A DNA stretch of 64,000 nucleotides from Paludibacteraceae bacterium (GCA_017457295.1 JAFTHS010000054.1:1-64000); one strand, 5' to 3'. Counted from the stretch's first letter, positions 53,876-63,684 are shown. The notes: generated from the letters alone by a model not told the origin. Numbers and translations: made by a program.

Positions 53876-53908
53876 TAAAAAGGAGATTGAATTCAATCTC
53901 CTTTTTTA
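53876..53908. terminator. Bidirectional terminator
   Basis: Near-perfect palindrome AAAAGGAGATTG-AATT-CAATCTCCTTTT with A and T runs on both sides, between the AddB-like gene (plus) and the membrane protein gene (minus). Confidence 0.9.
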
Positions 53909-53944
53909 TAACCCTAGCTTGTTATTTGTCGTTTAATAACTTAT

Positions 53945-55633
53945 TTAGCAGATGCAGCAGCAGACGCGAACGCCGAGCAGGTAGCATACCAATACGGCAA
54001 TTGCAATAGCCACTACGATGGCTGCAATAGCAATACTCCACTTGCCGCTTTTGGATAGCCCTTTCTTAGCAAATGGGTCTTTTACCTTTACCAATGGGTA
54101 TTGCGCTTGATCGGTAAGCGTATTTCCAAATAAAACACTTACAATAGCATCTGCATTCACTGCCCATCCATTAGCATTCAATAGTGGTGCTAAATTGCGC
54201 TTGCGTAACTTCATCCATGCCAAAACCATAGATGGACCGCTGATAGCCAATAGGATACAAATGATAAGTGCTGGAATAGCCCACCAGCCATTCTCGGCTA
54301 TTTTACCTACTTCATCAAGCAAACCAGTTAGGAATGTACCTAAGGCGCCAATTGCCATACCTATGGCAGCAAAGATACCTGCGAATTTAGCAATGTCGAA
54401 TGGGGCTGGTTGTGCTGCCTGTCCTGCTGCGGGTGGTGTTTGCAGTTTGGCAGTCATATCTGCAAATGATTTTTTCTCCTTCTCTGCCGCAGATTTAGTA
54501 ATCAATCCGCTTACCCATTCGCCTAATTTGCGGTATGGGCTCCAAAAGGCTTGACCGATAGAGATAGGATTGTCGATAATCTTTACAACTTCTGCTTCCC
54601 AGTCACGTCCTTGACGATCGTAGAAAAGGGCATTCTTGCCTACCTTGAGATTACGAATATCGCCTACGGTCATGGCTGCTACAATCTGCATAGTTTGGCC
54701 AGTGGCTTGGTGCTTGCAGTTGCAGTAGATTAAGAACATTCCACTATCAGGAGCTTGGGTGTTGTGCTTAGCCATATCGCTGACTTTCAAGCAGAGATTG
54801 CATGCACGTTGGTCGATAACCAATGTACCAGCTTGGAAGATAGCCCAAGGTGTATCCTTGGCATCTCCACGTCCGAGCAATGCTTTGCCTCGCTTAGCAT
54901 AGAAGTCTTGGAAAGACACAAAATTGCGGAGTAGGGTGCAGAAATCGCGAGTAAGCAATAGCAACTTCTCCAATGGGCGATATTGTGATTGTGCTGCAGC
55001 TAATGCTGCGGCATTGGCTGATTCTATGGCTGCTTTTTCTGCTTCGTAAGCAGCAATCTTTGTTCCCATTTCTGCAAATACTTCTTCAGTAAGTCCTGGT
55101 ACAGCAGCATCTGCAGGTAAGGTAGCTAATCCCAATGCTTGCAAACGTGCCGTTGCATAATACTGAGCATATGCATCTTTACACTCCTTGTATGCTGCAA
55201 TCACCTCCGCTGCGTATGGGGCCTCGGGTATAGGATTAGTATCTACACTCACAGCAGCAATAGCTGCTCGTACTGCATCTAAAGTGACTTCGTCATCTAC
55301 CGCGATAGTGTTGGCAATGGCCAATATACTTTCGTCTTTGATGTCGTTGAGTTGCAAACTAGCATTGCCTGGCATTAGCACGTCCAAATTCTTGAGTACA
55401 CTACTTAACCATTGCGATGTTTCTACTACTTCCTTGACGTGGATCTTCTTGTCTTTATCGCCGTCAATGTGATTCAAACTCTCTTCTGCAATCTCCAGTC
55501 CAGATGTTGGGCATGATAGCACAGTCCATAATTTTTCATCTAATTCAGCGAGGTGCTGAATATCTTTGCCATTTTTGATTACAACGCGTACATTGCCACC
55601 AATGTTAGCATAAGTCCATGAGTGTTTTGACAT
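53945..55633 (-). CDS. Membrane protein with EF-hand-like loop, unknown function
   Basis: A 562-aa protein. The N-terminal cytosolic part has an EF-hand-type loop D57-G-D59-K-D61-K-K-I-H-V-K-E68; the Gly at loop position 6 is replaced by Lys. An Ala-rich, probably helical region follows (about 95-215). A middle domain contains several Cys (CNLCLKV near 275, CNCKH near 300) that could bind metal. The last third has three strong hydrophobic segments (about 410-440, 448-472, 530-552), and the protein ends in a Cys-rich tail, V-C-C-C-I-C. No known family recognised. Own promoter on the minus strand with TACCTTTG at 55694-55687. Confidence 0.7.
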   Translation of the reverse strand: MSKHSWTYANIGGNVRVVIKNGKDIQHLAELDEKLWTVLSCPTSGLEIAEESLNHIDGDKDKKIHVKEVVETSQWLSSVLKNLDVLMPGNASLQLNDIKDESILAIANTIAVDDEVTLDAVRAAIAAVSVDTNPIPEAPYAAEVIAAYKECKDAYAQYYATARLQALGLATLPADAAVPGLTEEVFAEMGTKIAAYEAEKAAIESANAAALAAAQSQYRPLEKLLLLTRDFCTLLRNFVSFQDFYAKRGKALLGRGDAKDTPWAIFQAGTLVIDQRACNLCLKVSDMAKHNTQAPDSGMFLIYCNCKHQATGQTMQIVAAMTVGDIRNLKVGKNALFYDRQGRDWEAEVVKIIDNPISIGQAFWSPYRKLGEWVSGLITKSAAEKEKKSFADMTAKLQTPPAAGQAAQPAPFDIAKFAGIFAAIGMAIGALGTFLTGLLDEVGKIAENGWWAIPALIICILLAISGPSMVLAWMKLRKRNLAPLLNANGWAVNADAIVSVLFGNTLTDQAQYPLVKVKDPFAKKGLSKSGKWSIAIAAIVVAIAIAVLVCYLLGVRVCCCIC

Positions 55634-55686
55634 ATAGATTATTAATTTAAATATACACTACATTATATATAGATACAATTCTGCTG

Positions 55687-55717
55687 CAAAGGTACAAAAA
55701 TATTGTGAGATATCAAA
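55687..55717 (-). promoter_or_regulatory. Promoter of the EF-hand-like membrane protein gene
   Basis: Minus strand: TTTG (55717-55714), 19 bp, TACCTTTG (55694-55687). Confidence 0.7.
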
Positions 55718-55780
55718 ATGTAATATGTTTTTTTTGATAGATATACAATATGATGTGATAAGTAGGATATCGTATGATAT

Positions 55781-55812
55781 AAAAAAGAGCGACATTGTGT
55801 CGCTCTTTTTTT
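55781..55812. terminator. Terminator after rpsA (bidirectional)
   Basis: AAAAAAGAGCGACA (55781-55794), TTG, TGTCGCTCTTTTTT (55798-55811), 18 bp beyond the rpsA stop. Confidence 0.9.
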
Positions 55813-55829
55813 TGTTATAATCAGTTAGA

Positions 55830-57650
55830 TTATTCTGCTTTCTCTTCTGCAGGAGCCTCAGCAGCAGCTTTCTTAGTAGCTTTCTTTGCTTTTGGTTTCT
55901 CCTCAGCAGCCATAGAAGCCTTAAGGTCAGCCAATACGCTCAAATCACCAAGAGTAGTTTTCTCAACCTTTGGCAATTCTGGTTGTGCCTCTTTCTCTTT
56001 CTTTGCCTTCACTTCCTTAACAGGAGCCTCTTTGCGCTCTTCCCAAGTGCGGAGGTGAGAAAGGAGGATGCGTTTAGCATCGCGGTTGAACTCGATAACC
56101 TTGAAGCTGAGTGTATCGCCAACAGCTACAGCACTCTTATCCTCTTTTTGGAGGTGACGAGCAGTGCAGAAGCCTTCAACACCGTCTTCGAGTACAACAG
56201 TAGCACCCTTGTCGGTAACTTCAGCAACTTTACCCTCAACGATGGTCTCTACGCCGTATTTAGCAGCGAGTTCTTCCCATGGGTTCTCCTCCAATTGTTT
56301 GTGGCCGAGAGAGAGACGACGGTTCTCTTTGTCGATTTCGAGAACAGCAACCTCGATTTCAGCACCAATTTGTGTGAACTCGTTAGGGTGTTTGATTTTC
56401 TTTGTCCAGCTGAGGTCGCTGATGTGGATCAAGCCGTCAACTCCTTCTTCGATTTCAACAAATACACCAAAGTTGGTGAAGTTGCGAACCTTAGCGAAGT
56501 GGCGAGTACCTACAGCATACTTGGTGTCGATAGTCTCCCAAGGATCAGCCTTGAGTTGCTTCAAACCGAGTGACATCTTACGCTCGTCGCGGTCGAGAGT
56601 CAAGATAACTGCCTCTACCTCTTGACCAACCTTGAGGAAGTCGTTTGCAGAGCGGAGGTGTTGGCTCCAGCTCATCTCGCTAACGTGGATAAGACCTTCT
56701 ACGCCAGGAGCAACCTCTACGAATGCTCCGTAGTCAGCCATAACAACTACTTTACCACTGATCTTGTCGCCTACCTTGAGGTCAGCATTCAATGCCTCCC
56801 ATGGGTGAGGAGTAAGTTGCTTCAAGCCGAGAGCAATGCGCTTCTTCTCATCGTCGAAGTCGAGGATAACCACGTTGATCTTCTCGCCCTCTTTAACGAT
56901 CTCGTTAGGATTGCTTACGCGGCCCCAGCTGAGGTCGGTGATGTGAATCAAACCGTCAACGCCACCAAGATCCATGAATACGCCATAGTTCATGATAGCC
57001 TTTACAGTACCCTCGAGTACTTGACCCTTCTCAAGGTGAGAAATGATCTCTTTCTTTTGAGCTTCGAGCTCAGCCTCGATGAGTGCTTTGTGAGAAACAA
57101 CTACGTTGCGGAAGTCAGGATTAACCTTAACAATCTTGAATTCCATAGTTTTTCCAACGAAGATGTCGTAGTCGTGGATTGGCTTAACATCGATTTGGCT
57201 GCCTGGCAAGAATGCCTCAGTACCCAAGATGTCAACAATCATACCGCCTTTAGTACGGCACTTGATGTAACCTTTAACAATTTCGTTGTTGTCAAGAGCC
57301 TCGTTAACGCGGTCCCAGCTGCGTGCAGCACGAGCCTCTTTGTGTGAGAGAACGAGTTGACCGTTTTTGTCCTCTTGGCTCTCTACGTATACCTCTACGG
57401 TATCACCCACCTTAAGATCTGGGTTGTAGCGGAACTCAGCAGCAGGAACGATACCGTCTGACTTGTAACCTACATTGACAACTACCTCACGTTTGTTGAT
57501 AGAAATAACAGTACCTTCTACCACCTCTTGGTCTTTGATAGCGTTGAGAGTAGCGTCGTACTTAGAAAGGATTTCTTCGTTTTGTTTGCCTTGAGCTTCG
57601 TTCTCAAATGCATCCCAGTCGAAGTTCTGGAGTGAAAGATTTTCTGCCAT
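55830..57650 (-). CDS. rpsA: 30S ribosomal protein S1
   Basis: A 606-aa protein with six S1 RNA-binding repeats, recognisable by recurring segments of the form G-x-V-x...Y/F-G-A/V-F-V-x-I/V...G-L-I-H-x-S/T-D/E-L/M-S-W (for example GVDGLIHITDLSW, GVEGLIHVSEMSW and GVDGLIHISDLSW). It ends in a Lys/Ala/Glu-rich low-complexity tail (about 540-606) typical of Bacteroidetes S1. It binds mRNA on the small subunit and favours A/U-rich leaders, which fits the scarcity of Shine-Dalgarno sites here. A leader of about 120 nt precedes the start and could serve autoregulation. Confidence 0.97.
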   Translation of the reverse strand: MAENLSLQNFDWDAFENEAQGKQNEEILSKYDATLNAIKDQEVVEGTVISINKREVVVNVGYKSDGIVPAAEFRYNPDLKVGDTVEVYVESQEDKNGQLVLSHKEARAARSWDRVNEALDNNEIVKGYIKCRTKGGMIVDILGTEAFLPGSQIDVKPIHDYDIFVGKTMEFKIVKVNPDFRNVVVSHKALIEAELEAQKKEIISHLEKGQVLEGTVKAIMNYGVFMDLGGVDGLIHITDLSWGRVSNPNEIVKEGEKINVVILDFDDEKKRIALGLKQLTPHPWEALNADLKVGDKISGKVVVMADYGAFVEVAPGVEGLIHVSEMSWSQHLRSANDFLKVGQEVEAVILTLDRDERKMSLGLKQLKADPWETIDTKYAVGTRHFAKVRNFTNFGVFVEIEEGVDGLIHISDLSWTKKIKHPNEFTQIGAEIEVAVLEIDKENRRLSLGHKQLEENPWEELAAKYGVETIVEGKVAEVTDKGATVVLEDGVEGFCTARHLQKEDKSAVAVGDTLSFKVIEFNRDAKRILLSHLRTWEERKEAPVKEVKAKKEKEAQPELPKVEKTTLGDLSVLADLKASMAAEEKPKAKKATKKAAAEAPAEEKAE

Positions 57651-57778
57651 AATAGCAATTAGTGGACGTCCATCGGCAATCTCAGATAACAGAAATTACC
57701 TTCACAAATCCGTTAAAGGGTTAAACATTCATTTTGCTTTTTTCGTGCGCGAGCACACAATGCCCGCAAAAAAGCGTG

Positions 57779-57810
57779 CAAAGGTACAAAAAAGTTCGCA
57801 CATACGCAAG
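57779..57810 (-). promoter_or_regulatory. Promoter of rpsA
   Basis: Minus strand: CTTG (57810-57807), 20 bp, TACCTTTG (57786-57779). Confidence 0.85.
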
Positions 57811-57919
57811 GGAAATAGAAAAAAGTTTGCATTTTCTTTGGAAAAGTTGGCATTTTTGAGTAGAGTAGGTAGTTAAAGAGAAGCATATAGATAGCATGAA
57901 GGTATGGAAAAGGTAGGTT

Positions 57920-57966
57920 AATCACTAATTAATCACTAATCAATCACTAATTAATCACTAATTAAA
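57920..57966. repeat. 11-bp tandem array, TTAGTGATTAA type (inverted relative to 22061)
   Basis: CACTA at 57923, 57934, 57945 and 57956: exact 11-bp period, the reverse complement of the TAGTG array at 22061-22120. The reverse strand also shows the CTTACCTTATTTTACCCTA lead-in shared with the array near 338. The rest of 57651-58092 holds only the rpsA and tRNA-Ser promoters. Confidence 0.85.
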
Positions 57967-58008
57967 GATAGGGTAAAATAAGGTAAGAAACATTTTTTCC
58001 TAAAAATA

Positions 58009-58040
58009 TTTGGTCAATTAAAAAAAAAGCAGTACCTTTG
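58009..58040 (+). promoter_or_regulatory. Promoter of tRNA-Ser
   Basis: TTTG (58009-58012), 20 bp, TACCTTTG (58033-58040); the mature tRNA starts about 45 nt after the expected start site. Confidence 0.85.
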
Positions 58041-58092
58041 CAGCCGCTTTCGGATTTACGCACTAGCCAGCGTGAAAAAATAGACCGAAAGG

Positions 58093-58182
<90 letters not shown>

Positions 58183-58302
58183 AAGAGTCCATGAGCCAGT
58201 CAAAGTATAGAATGAAGGCACATGGTCTTTTTTTTCGAGGGTGCCGTTGCATGAGCGAAAAACAGTTGGGCATGTCCTCGCTGAAATAAAAACAACTTGA
58301 TT

Positions 58303-59340
58303 ATGAAAAGAAGAAATATCATTATTCTCTCCATCTTGGCCGCATTGATTTTGGTCATTGGAGGTTTTGCAGCTAAATTGTATTACCACTTTTCCGTATC
58401 GAACTTTGTAAGCCACGATGGCGAAACGCATAGTTATCACGTGTATCCCGATATGACCGCCGACTCGCTGATGGCGGAGATGTTGGGTGACTACGAAATG
58501 ACTAGCGAATTGGCATGGTGTCTGCATTGTCATTACCTGAAGTATGAGCAACCTAAACCAGGTTATTATCGCTTTGCCGCAGAAGTGGGTAACCGCGAGT
58601 TGATTCGCAGATTGCAGTTGGGCGAGGAAACACCTATGCGTTTGTCGTTTACGCAATCAATACGCACTCCAGAACAATTGGCAGGATTGATGGGTAGGAA
58701 ACTGCTATTGGACTCTGCTGAAGTGGTGCAACGCATGAAAGACAGAGAATATATGGCGCATTTTGGGTTGACTCCTGAAACATCGGTATGTCTCTTTATA
58801 CCAAATACTTATGAGGTGTATTGGACTATGAGCGCCGACCAACTTTTTGCGCGTATGTATAAAGAATATCAGCGTTTTTGGAACGAAGATCGTCTTGCTA
58901 AAGCAAAACAACTGGGACTGACTCCTACGGAGGTGGCAACATTGGCTTCTATCGTGGCTTCGGAAACGAATAAGAAAGATGAACATCCCATCATTGCGTC
59001 GCTGTATATGAACCGTTTGCGCAAGGGGATTGCGCTGCAAGCATGTCCGACTGTGATATTCGCTGTGGGAGATTTCTCGCTGCGTCGCGTGCTGAAACGC
59101 CATTTGCGCATAGAGTCTCCATATAATACCTACACCCATCGCGGTTTGCCTCCTGGGCCTATTCGCTTGGCTCGTCCTGATGTGATAGATGCTGTGCTGA
59201 ATGCTCCAAAAACGGATTACCTATATATGTGCGCAAATCCCGATTTCTCGGGCACGCATGTGTTCTCTTCTACCTATGCTAAACATAGCGCCGTTGCACG
59301 GCAATATCAGCGTGAACTGAACCACCGCAAGGTGAAGTAG
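58303..59340 (+). CDS. mltG: Endolytic murein transglycosylase MltG (YceG-like)
   Basis: 345 aa from the ATG at 58303; a TTG 6 bp upstream is less likely. One N-terminal TM anchor (about 5-27) and a periplasmic YceG domain. Family landmarks are LFIPNTYEVYWTMS (about 165-178), LASIVASETNKKDE (about 210-223) containing the conserved E-T, YMNRLRKGIALQACPTVIFA (about 231-250), SPYNTYTHRGLPPGPI (about 270-285) and FSGTHVFSSTYAKH near the end. It cleaves nascent glycan strands to end elongation. It lies just ahead of uvrB with only 24 bp between. Confidence 0.93.
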   Translation: MKRRNIIILSILAALILVIGGFAAKLYYHFSVSNFVSHDGETHSYHVYPDMTADSLMAEMLGDYEMTSELAWCLHCHYLKYEQPKPGYYRFAAEVGNRELIRRLQLGEETPMRLSFTQSIRTPEQLAGLMGRKLLLDSAEVVQRMKDREYMAHFGLTPETSVCLFIPNTYEVYWTMSADQLFARMYKEYQRFWNEDRLAKAKQLGLTPTEVATLASIVASETNKKDEHPIIASLYMNRLRKGIALQACPTVIFAVGDFSLRRVLKRHLRIESPYNTYTHRGLPPGPIRLARPDVIDAVLNAPKTDYLYMCANPDFSGTHVFSSTYAKHSAVARQYQRELNHRKVK

Positions 59341-59364
59341 GAGGAGGTGAAAACTGAAACCCAA

Positions 59365-61380
59365 ATGTATCGCCTTACATCTCCATACCAACCCATGGGC
59401 GATCAGCCCGAAGCAATTCGCCAACTGGTGGATGGATTGCGTATGGGAGCAGAGGCGCAGACATTGCTGGGCGTGACGGGCTCGGGAAAAACCTTCACCG
59501 TGGCCAACGTGATTGCCGAAGCCAATCGACCTACTCTGATTTTAAGCCACAACAAGACCTTGGCCGCACAGTTGTATAGCGAGATGCGGCAATTCTTTCC
59601 ACATAATGCGGTGGAGTATTTTGTGTCGTACTACGACTATTACCAACCCGAAGCATATATTCCTTCTACGGATACCTATATAGAGAAGGATTTGTCGATC
59701 AACGAAGAGATTGATCGCCTGCGATTGAGCGCTATCGCAGCTCTGCTGAGCGGGCGAAAAGATGTGATAGTAGTTTCGTCGGTGAGTTGCTTGTATGGTA
59801 TAGGTAACCCACAAGATTTTAGTCAGTCATGTATTACAGTGACAAAAGATAAGCCGCTGGCGATGAGTCAATTGCTGAAAGATCTGGTGGATTCGCAATA
59901 CATTCGTAATGATGCTGAACTGTCGCGTGGACGCTTTCGTGTGAAAGGTGATACGGTGGATATTGCCCTAGCATATGCAGACTATATTTTGCGCATTGAG
60001 TTTTTTGGCAACGAGATTGACGCCATTTCTACGTTGGATATGGTGACTCTAGATGTGATAGATGAATTTGATACCTACAATATCTACCCTGCTACAATCT
60101 TCTGCACCAATGCCGATAAAGTGGCATCAGCTATTGCGCAAATAAAATTGGATTTGGCGACGCAAGTGCTTCACTTTCAGGAGATAGGCGAACCGCTATA
60201 TGCTAAACGCATTGAGGAACGAGTGAAATATGACTTGGAGATGATTCAAGAACTTGGCTACTGCTCTGGCATAGAGAACTACAGCCGCTATTTTGATGGA
60301 CGCGAAGCAGGTACACCACCATATTGCTTGCTGGACTATTTCCCGAAAGATATGTTGCTGGTGATAGATGAGAGTCACGTTACCGTACCGCAGATTCATG
60401 CTATGTTTGGTGGCGACAAAGCAAGAAAAGATAATCTAGTACAATATGGTTTTCGCTTGCCTGCAGCACGCGATAATCGTCCATTGACCTTCGAAGAGTT
60501 TGAAGCAAAAACGGGGCAAACGATTTATGTGTCGGCTACTCCTGCGGATTATGAATTAAGGCGTTCAGAAGGCGTGTGCATTGATCAATTGATTCGCCCA
60601 ACTGGTTTGCTTGATCCTGAGATTGAGGTACGTCCCTTAGATCATCAGGTGGACAACCTGATGGAAGAAGTACGTCAGCGGGTAGCGCGCGAAGAACGTG
60701 TGCTAGTGACAACGCTCACTAAGCGTATGGCAGAAGAAATGGATGAATATCTGCGTCGCTACGGTGTACGTTCTGCATACATACACTCGGATATTGATAC
60801 GCTAGAGCGGGTGCAAATCATGGAGGACTTGCGGCGAGGTATATATGATGTGCTGGTGGGAGTGAACTTGTTGCGTGAGGGATTGGACTTGCCTGAAGTG
60901 AGTCTGGTGGCTATATTGGATGCCGACAAAGAGGGCTTCTTGCGTGATCATCGGTCGCTGACACAGACTGCAGGTCGTGCAGCGCGCCATGTGAATGGGC
61001 ATGTAATCATGTATGCTGACCGCATTACGGCCTCAATGCAACGCACGATAGACGAAACTAATCGTAGGCGTAGCAAGCAGATGGCATATAATGAAGCAAA
61101 TAATATCATACCTACAGCCCTTAACAAGAAGATTGAAGCTAGCCCGTTGATTGCCCTCATGCGCAAGGAGCAAGAAGAACAACAAGTGCTAGAAAAGAAG
61201 ATTAAAGATGGGTGGAAAGTGGCTCCTTGGCAACAATATGATGCCAAGACATTGCGTAAAGCTATTGATAAACAGCGCAAAGCTATGTTAGCGGCAGCTA
61301 AAGAGTTGAACTTTGATGTAGCAGCACACTTGCGGGATGAACTGCTAATGATGGAGGATAAACTACAAGCGATGGAGTGA
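59365..61380 (+). CDS. uvrB: Excinuclease ABC subunit B
   Basis: 671 aa from the ATG at 59365 (MYRLTSPYQPMGDQPEAI, the usual UvrB start). A GTG at 59347 abuts a GGAGG and would add 6 residues. Walker A is GVTGSGKTFT (about 37-46). The beta-hairpin region has YYDYYQPEAYIP (about 91-102), followed by DEIDRLR-like and SCLYGIG segments. Helicase motifs LVGVNLLREGLDLPEVSLVAILDADKEGFLR (about 495-525) and a C-terminal UVR domain (about 630-665) complete the protein. It loads at damage with UvrA and recruits UvrC. Confidence 0.97.
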   Translation: MYRLTSPYQPMGDQPEAIRQLVDGLRMGAEAQTLLGVTGSGKTFTVANVIAEANRPTLILSHNKTLAAQLYSEMRQFFPHNAVEYFVSYYDYYQPEAYIPSTDTYIEKDLSINEEIDRLRLSAIAALLSGRKDVIVVSSVSCLYGIGNPQDFSQSCITVTKDKPLAMSQLLKDLVDSQYIRNDAELSRGRFRVKGDTVDIALAYADYILRIEFFGNEIDAISTLDMVTLDVIDEFDTYNIYPATIFCTNADKVASAIAQIKLDLATQVLHFQEIGEPLYAKRIEERVKYDLEMIQELGYCSGIENYSRYFDGREAGTPPYCLLDYFPKDMLLVIDESHVTVPQIHAMFGGDKARKDNLVQYGFRLPAARDNRPLTFEEFEAKTGQTIYVSATPADYELRRSEGVCIDQLIRPTGLLDPEIEVRPLDHQVDNLMEEVRQRVAREERVLVTTLTKRMAEEMDEYLRRYGVRSAYIHSDIDTLERVQIMEDLRRGIYDVLVGVNLLREGLDLPEVSLVAILDADKEGFLRDHRSLTQTAGRAARHVNGHVIMYADRITASMQRTIDETNRRRSKQMAYNEANNIIPTALNKKIEASPLIALMRKEQEEQQVLEKKIKDGWKVAPWQQYDAKTLRKAIDKQRKAMLAAAKELNFDVAAHLRDELLMMEDKLQAME

Positions 61381-61414
61381 CTCCATCGCTTGTTCGTTTT
61401 ATGTTGCACTTGAT

Positions 61415-63142
61415 TTACTTCCCCACAAACGCTCTCTCCAAGCTCTGCGAGATGTTAATCATGAAGTCACCCATGTGCTCAAGCTCGTTGATAATGTCGA
61501 TGTAATACACGCTTGTTTGGTAGTTCTTGTCGTTGTTATCCAATGCCTCAATCTCTGCCTCGCGCAGCTCATTGCGTAGCGCATTGATTTGTTCCTCAGC
61601 ATCATACGCATTCGCAATGCTGGTCAGCGTACCCTCATGCGCAGCAATCAGATTGGCAATCATCACCTCATACGCGCTATCCACTTTTGCTATCATCATG
61701 TTAATCTTCTCGATAGTCGCAGTATCAAAACTCTTCTTGTGCTCATTCCTGCGGCTAAGCATACGACTAATCGCCTCGCCCGAATCGCCCAGCGACTCCA
61801 ACTCACCGATAATCTTATACATCGCCTTGATTTTCACACGCGTTGCCTCACTGATGTCGCCTGCGGACACACCGTTGAGGAAGGCAGCAATCTCATATTC
61901 GATACGGTCAGAAATCTCCTCGTACTTCACTAGTTTCTCGCGCAACTCATCAAAATGCTTTGCATCGGCTGCAATCGCTTGCTTGGCATAGCCCAAACCA
62001 TTGCGAGAGATTTCTGCAAAGTGTACAATCTCATCAAACGCTTGCGCAGCAGCGAGTTCTGGCGTAGCCAATGGTCCCGCAGAGATATATTTGAGGCGGA
62101 AGGGCTCTGCTTCTTGGTTCTTTGGTTTGATAATCCACACCACCGCTTTCTCTATGTACTTGATAAACCATACGAGAATCAAGGTATTAATGGTATTGAA
62201 CATCGTGTGCAGCATACTCAATCCGTACAATGCTGCCGTACTGCTACCCATATCGCCTTCCACTACAGCAAAACCCTCTGCTGCTGGGTTAGGCAAACCA
62301 AAGAGTTCGATGACCTTACCCACCAACGCTGTAAATGGCTTAAACAGAATCAATGCCCAAATCACACCAAACACATTGAAAATCGTATGCGACATAGCGG
62401 CACGCTTAGCTTGCGTATTGCCCACTGCTGCTGCGATATTCGCGGTGATGGTTGTACCGATATTCTCACCCAACACCATCGCACACGCCATGTGGAAAGG
62501 TATCCAACCCATGCTGAGCATAATAAGCGTGATGGCCATCGTAGCTGATGATGATTGCAGCACCAATGTCAATATTGTACCAAACGCCAAGAATAGCAGT
62601 ACCGAACCAAAGCCATAACTTGACCAGTTGCGCACGAACTCAAGCACTTGTGGTGTCTCACGCAAATCTGGCACCGACTCTTTCATGAACGACAAACCGA
62701 GAAACAACAGCGAGAAGCCCACGATAAGTTCGCCAATGTTTTGATGTTTGTTCTTCTTCGAGTTAGAGAACAAGAAGCCGAACAGCATCAATGGAATAGC
62801 CAGAATAGAGATGTCGGCTTTGAATCCGAGCCACGCTACCAACCATGCGGTAACGGTTGTACCGATATTCGCACCCATAATCACGCCTATTGCTTGCGTG
62901 AGGGTTAGCAGTCCTGCATTGACAAAGCTCACCACCATCACCGTTGTGGCAGAAGAAGATTGGATGATGGAGGTGATGCCCAGTCCTGTAAGTACACCTT
63001 TGAACGGATTAGATGTCATGGCAGACAAGAATCCGCGTAGTTTATCACCTGCGGCTTTTTGCAAACCCGATGACATTAAGTTCATTCCGTAGAGGAACAT
63101 TCCGAGTGCTCCAAGGAGCGTAAAGATTTGTAAAATTCCCAT
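61415..63142 (-). CDS. Na+/phosphate cotransporter family protein with PhoU-like tail
   Basis: 575 aa from the ATG at 63142 (MGILQIFTLLGALGMFLYGMNLMS, the family start); an ATG 63 bp upstream is not favoured. It has two inverted NptA/PNaS repeats with the QSSSATT motif at about 60-66 (TSIIQSSSATTVMV) and again LVLQSSSATMAI (about 190-201). About nine TM segments end near 345. Residues about 390-570 are a helical PhoU-like domain. It is probably a phosphate importer. A -7-like TACTTTTG lies at 63193-63186 on the minus strand without a clear -33. Confidence 0.92.
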   Translation of the reverse strand: MGILQIFTLLGALGMFLYGMNLMSSGLQKAAGDKLRGFLSAMTSNPFKGVLTGLGITSIIQSSSATTVMVVSFVNAGLLTLTQAIGVIMGANIGTTVTAWLVAWLGFKADISILAIPLMLFGFLFSNSKKNKHQNIGELIVGFSLLFLGLSFMKESVPDLRETPQVLEFVRNWSSYGFGSVLLFLAFGTILTLVLQSSSATMAITLIMLSMGWIPFHMACAMVLGENIGTTITANIAAAVGNTQAKRAAMSHTIFNVFGVIWALILFKPFTALVGKVIELFGLPNPAAEGFAVVEGDMGSSTAALYGLSMLHTMFNTINTLILVWFIKYIEKAVVWIIKPKNQEAEPFRLKYISAGPLATPELAAAQAFDEIVHFAEISRNGLGYAKQAIAADAKHFDELREKLVKYEEISDRIEYEIAAFLNGVSAGDISEATRVKIKAMYKIIGELESLGDSGEAISRMLSRRNEHKKSFDTATIEKINMMIAKVDSAYEVMIANLIAAHEGTLTSIANAYDAEEQINALRNELREAEIEALDNNDKNYQTSVYYIDIINELEHMGDFMINISQSLERAFVGK

Positions 63143-63304
63143 AAATGTAATAGTATTGTTCAAAATTGTTCTTTCAAATCCTGTGCAAAAGTACTGCCAT
63201 ATCATTATATAGGTATTAAGAAAATATTAAGAAATTGTTAAATCGTTTTTTTCTGTCTCACATTCTTTGTCAATTAATTCCGAATCTCATTCGGAAGCTT
63301 TTGT

Positions 63305-63562
63305 AAAAAAAGCACTTTTATTAATATTTTCTTCCTTTGTACCTTATAGATCTGTGCCGTGCTAAAGACCAAGGACGAACCTAAGACGAACCAAGGATGA
63401 ACCTAAGAACGCCCTACCACCAAAATGTGCTTTTTATTAAGATTGCCATCTCTTTTCCCTCTCTTATACCTTGCCTTAAAACACCGACCGACGACCGACA
63501 GACGACCGAGAGATGACCGACTCAACTCCCTGCCCACAAAAAGTGCTGTTTCTTAAGATTGC
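63305..63562. repeat. Composite repeat: three boxes alternating with two 11-bp arrays
   Basis: Boxes start at 63305 (degenerate, ending TTAATATT), 63422 (AAAATGTGCTTTTTATTAAG plus ATT) and about 63537 (ACAAAAAGTGCTGTTTCTTA plus AGATT), spaced 117 and 115 bp. Array 1: AAGGACGAACC, TAAGACGAACC, AAGGATGAACC, TAAGAACGCCC (63371-63414). Array 2: GACGACCGACA, GACGACCGAGA, GATGACCGACT (63490-63522). Array 2 and its flanks are homologous to 271-410. Confidence 0.8.
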
Positions 63563-63573
63563 TTCCAAATAAG

Positions 63574-63643
63574 GTTGTCTTAATTCCTAAAAAAGTTGTC
63601 CCCATTCCTAAAAAGGTTGACTCTTTTCCTGAGATAGTTGACT
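63574..63643. repeat. 21-bp tandem repeat
   Basis: GTTG at 63574, 63595, 63616 and 63637 (exact 21-bp period); the first two units share GTTGTC...ATTCCTAAAAA. One frame would read Val-Val-Leu-Ile-Pro-Lys-Lys-type heptads, but no start is apparent. Confidence 0.7.
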
Positions 63644-63684
63644 TATCTGTTTTTTAAGAAAAAATCACCTCAAAAGCGTTTTTT

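Larger units (their letters stand above)
63206..63684. other. Intergenic stretch dominated by repeats
   Basis: No gene is seen. It contains three TTAAGATT-type boxes, two 11-bp arrays and a 21-bp repeat (63574-63640), then the promoter of the last gene. Confidence 0.65.

Noticed and set aside
63371..63522. 11-bp arrays between boxes as a degenerate CRISPR array
   Set aside because: Intervals between boxes are themselves repetitive and homologous to one another, not unique spacers, and no cas gene is present.
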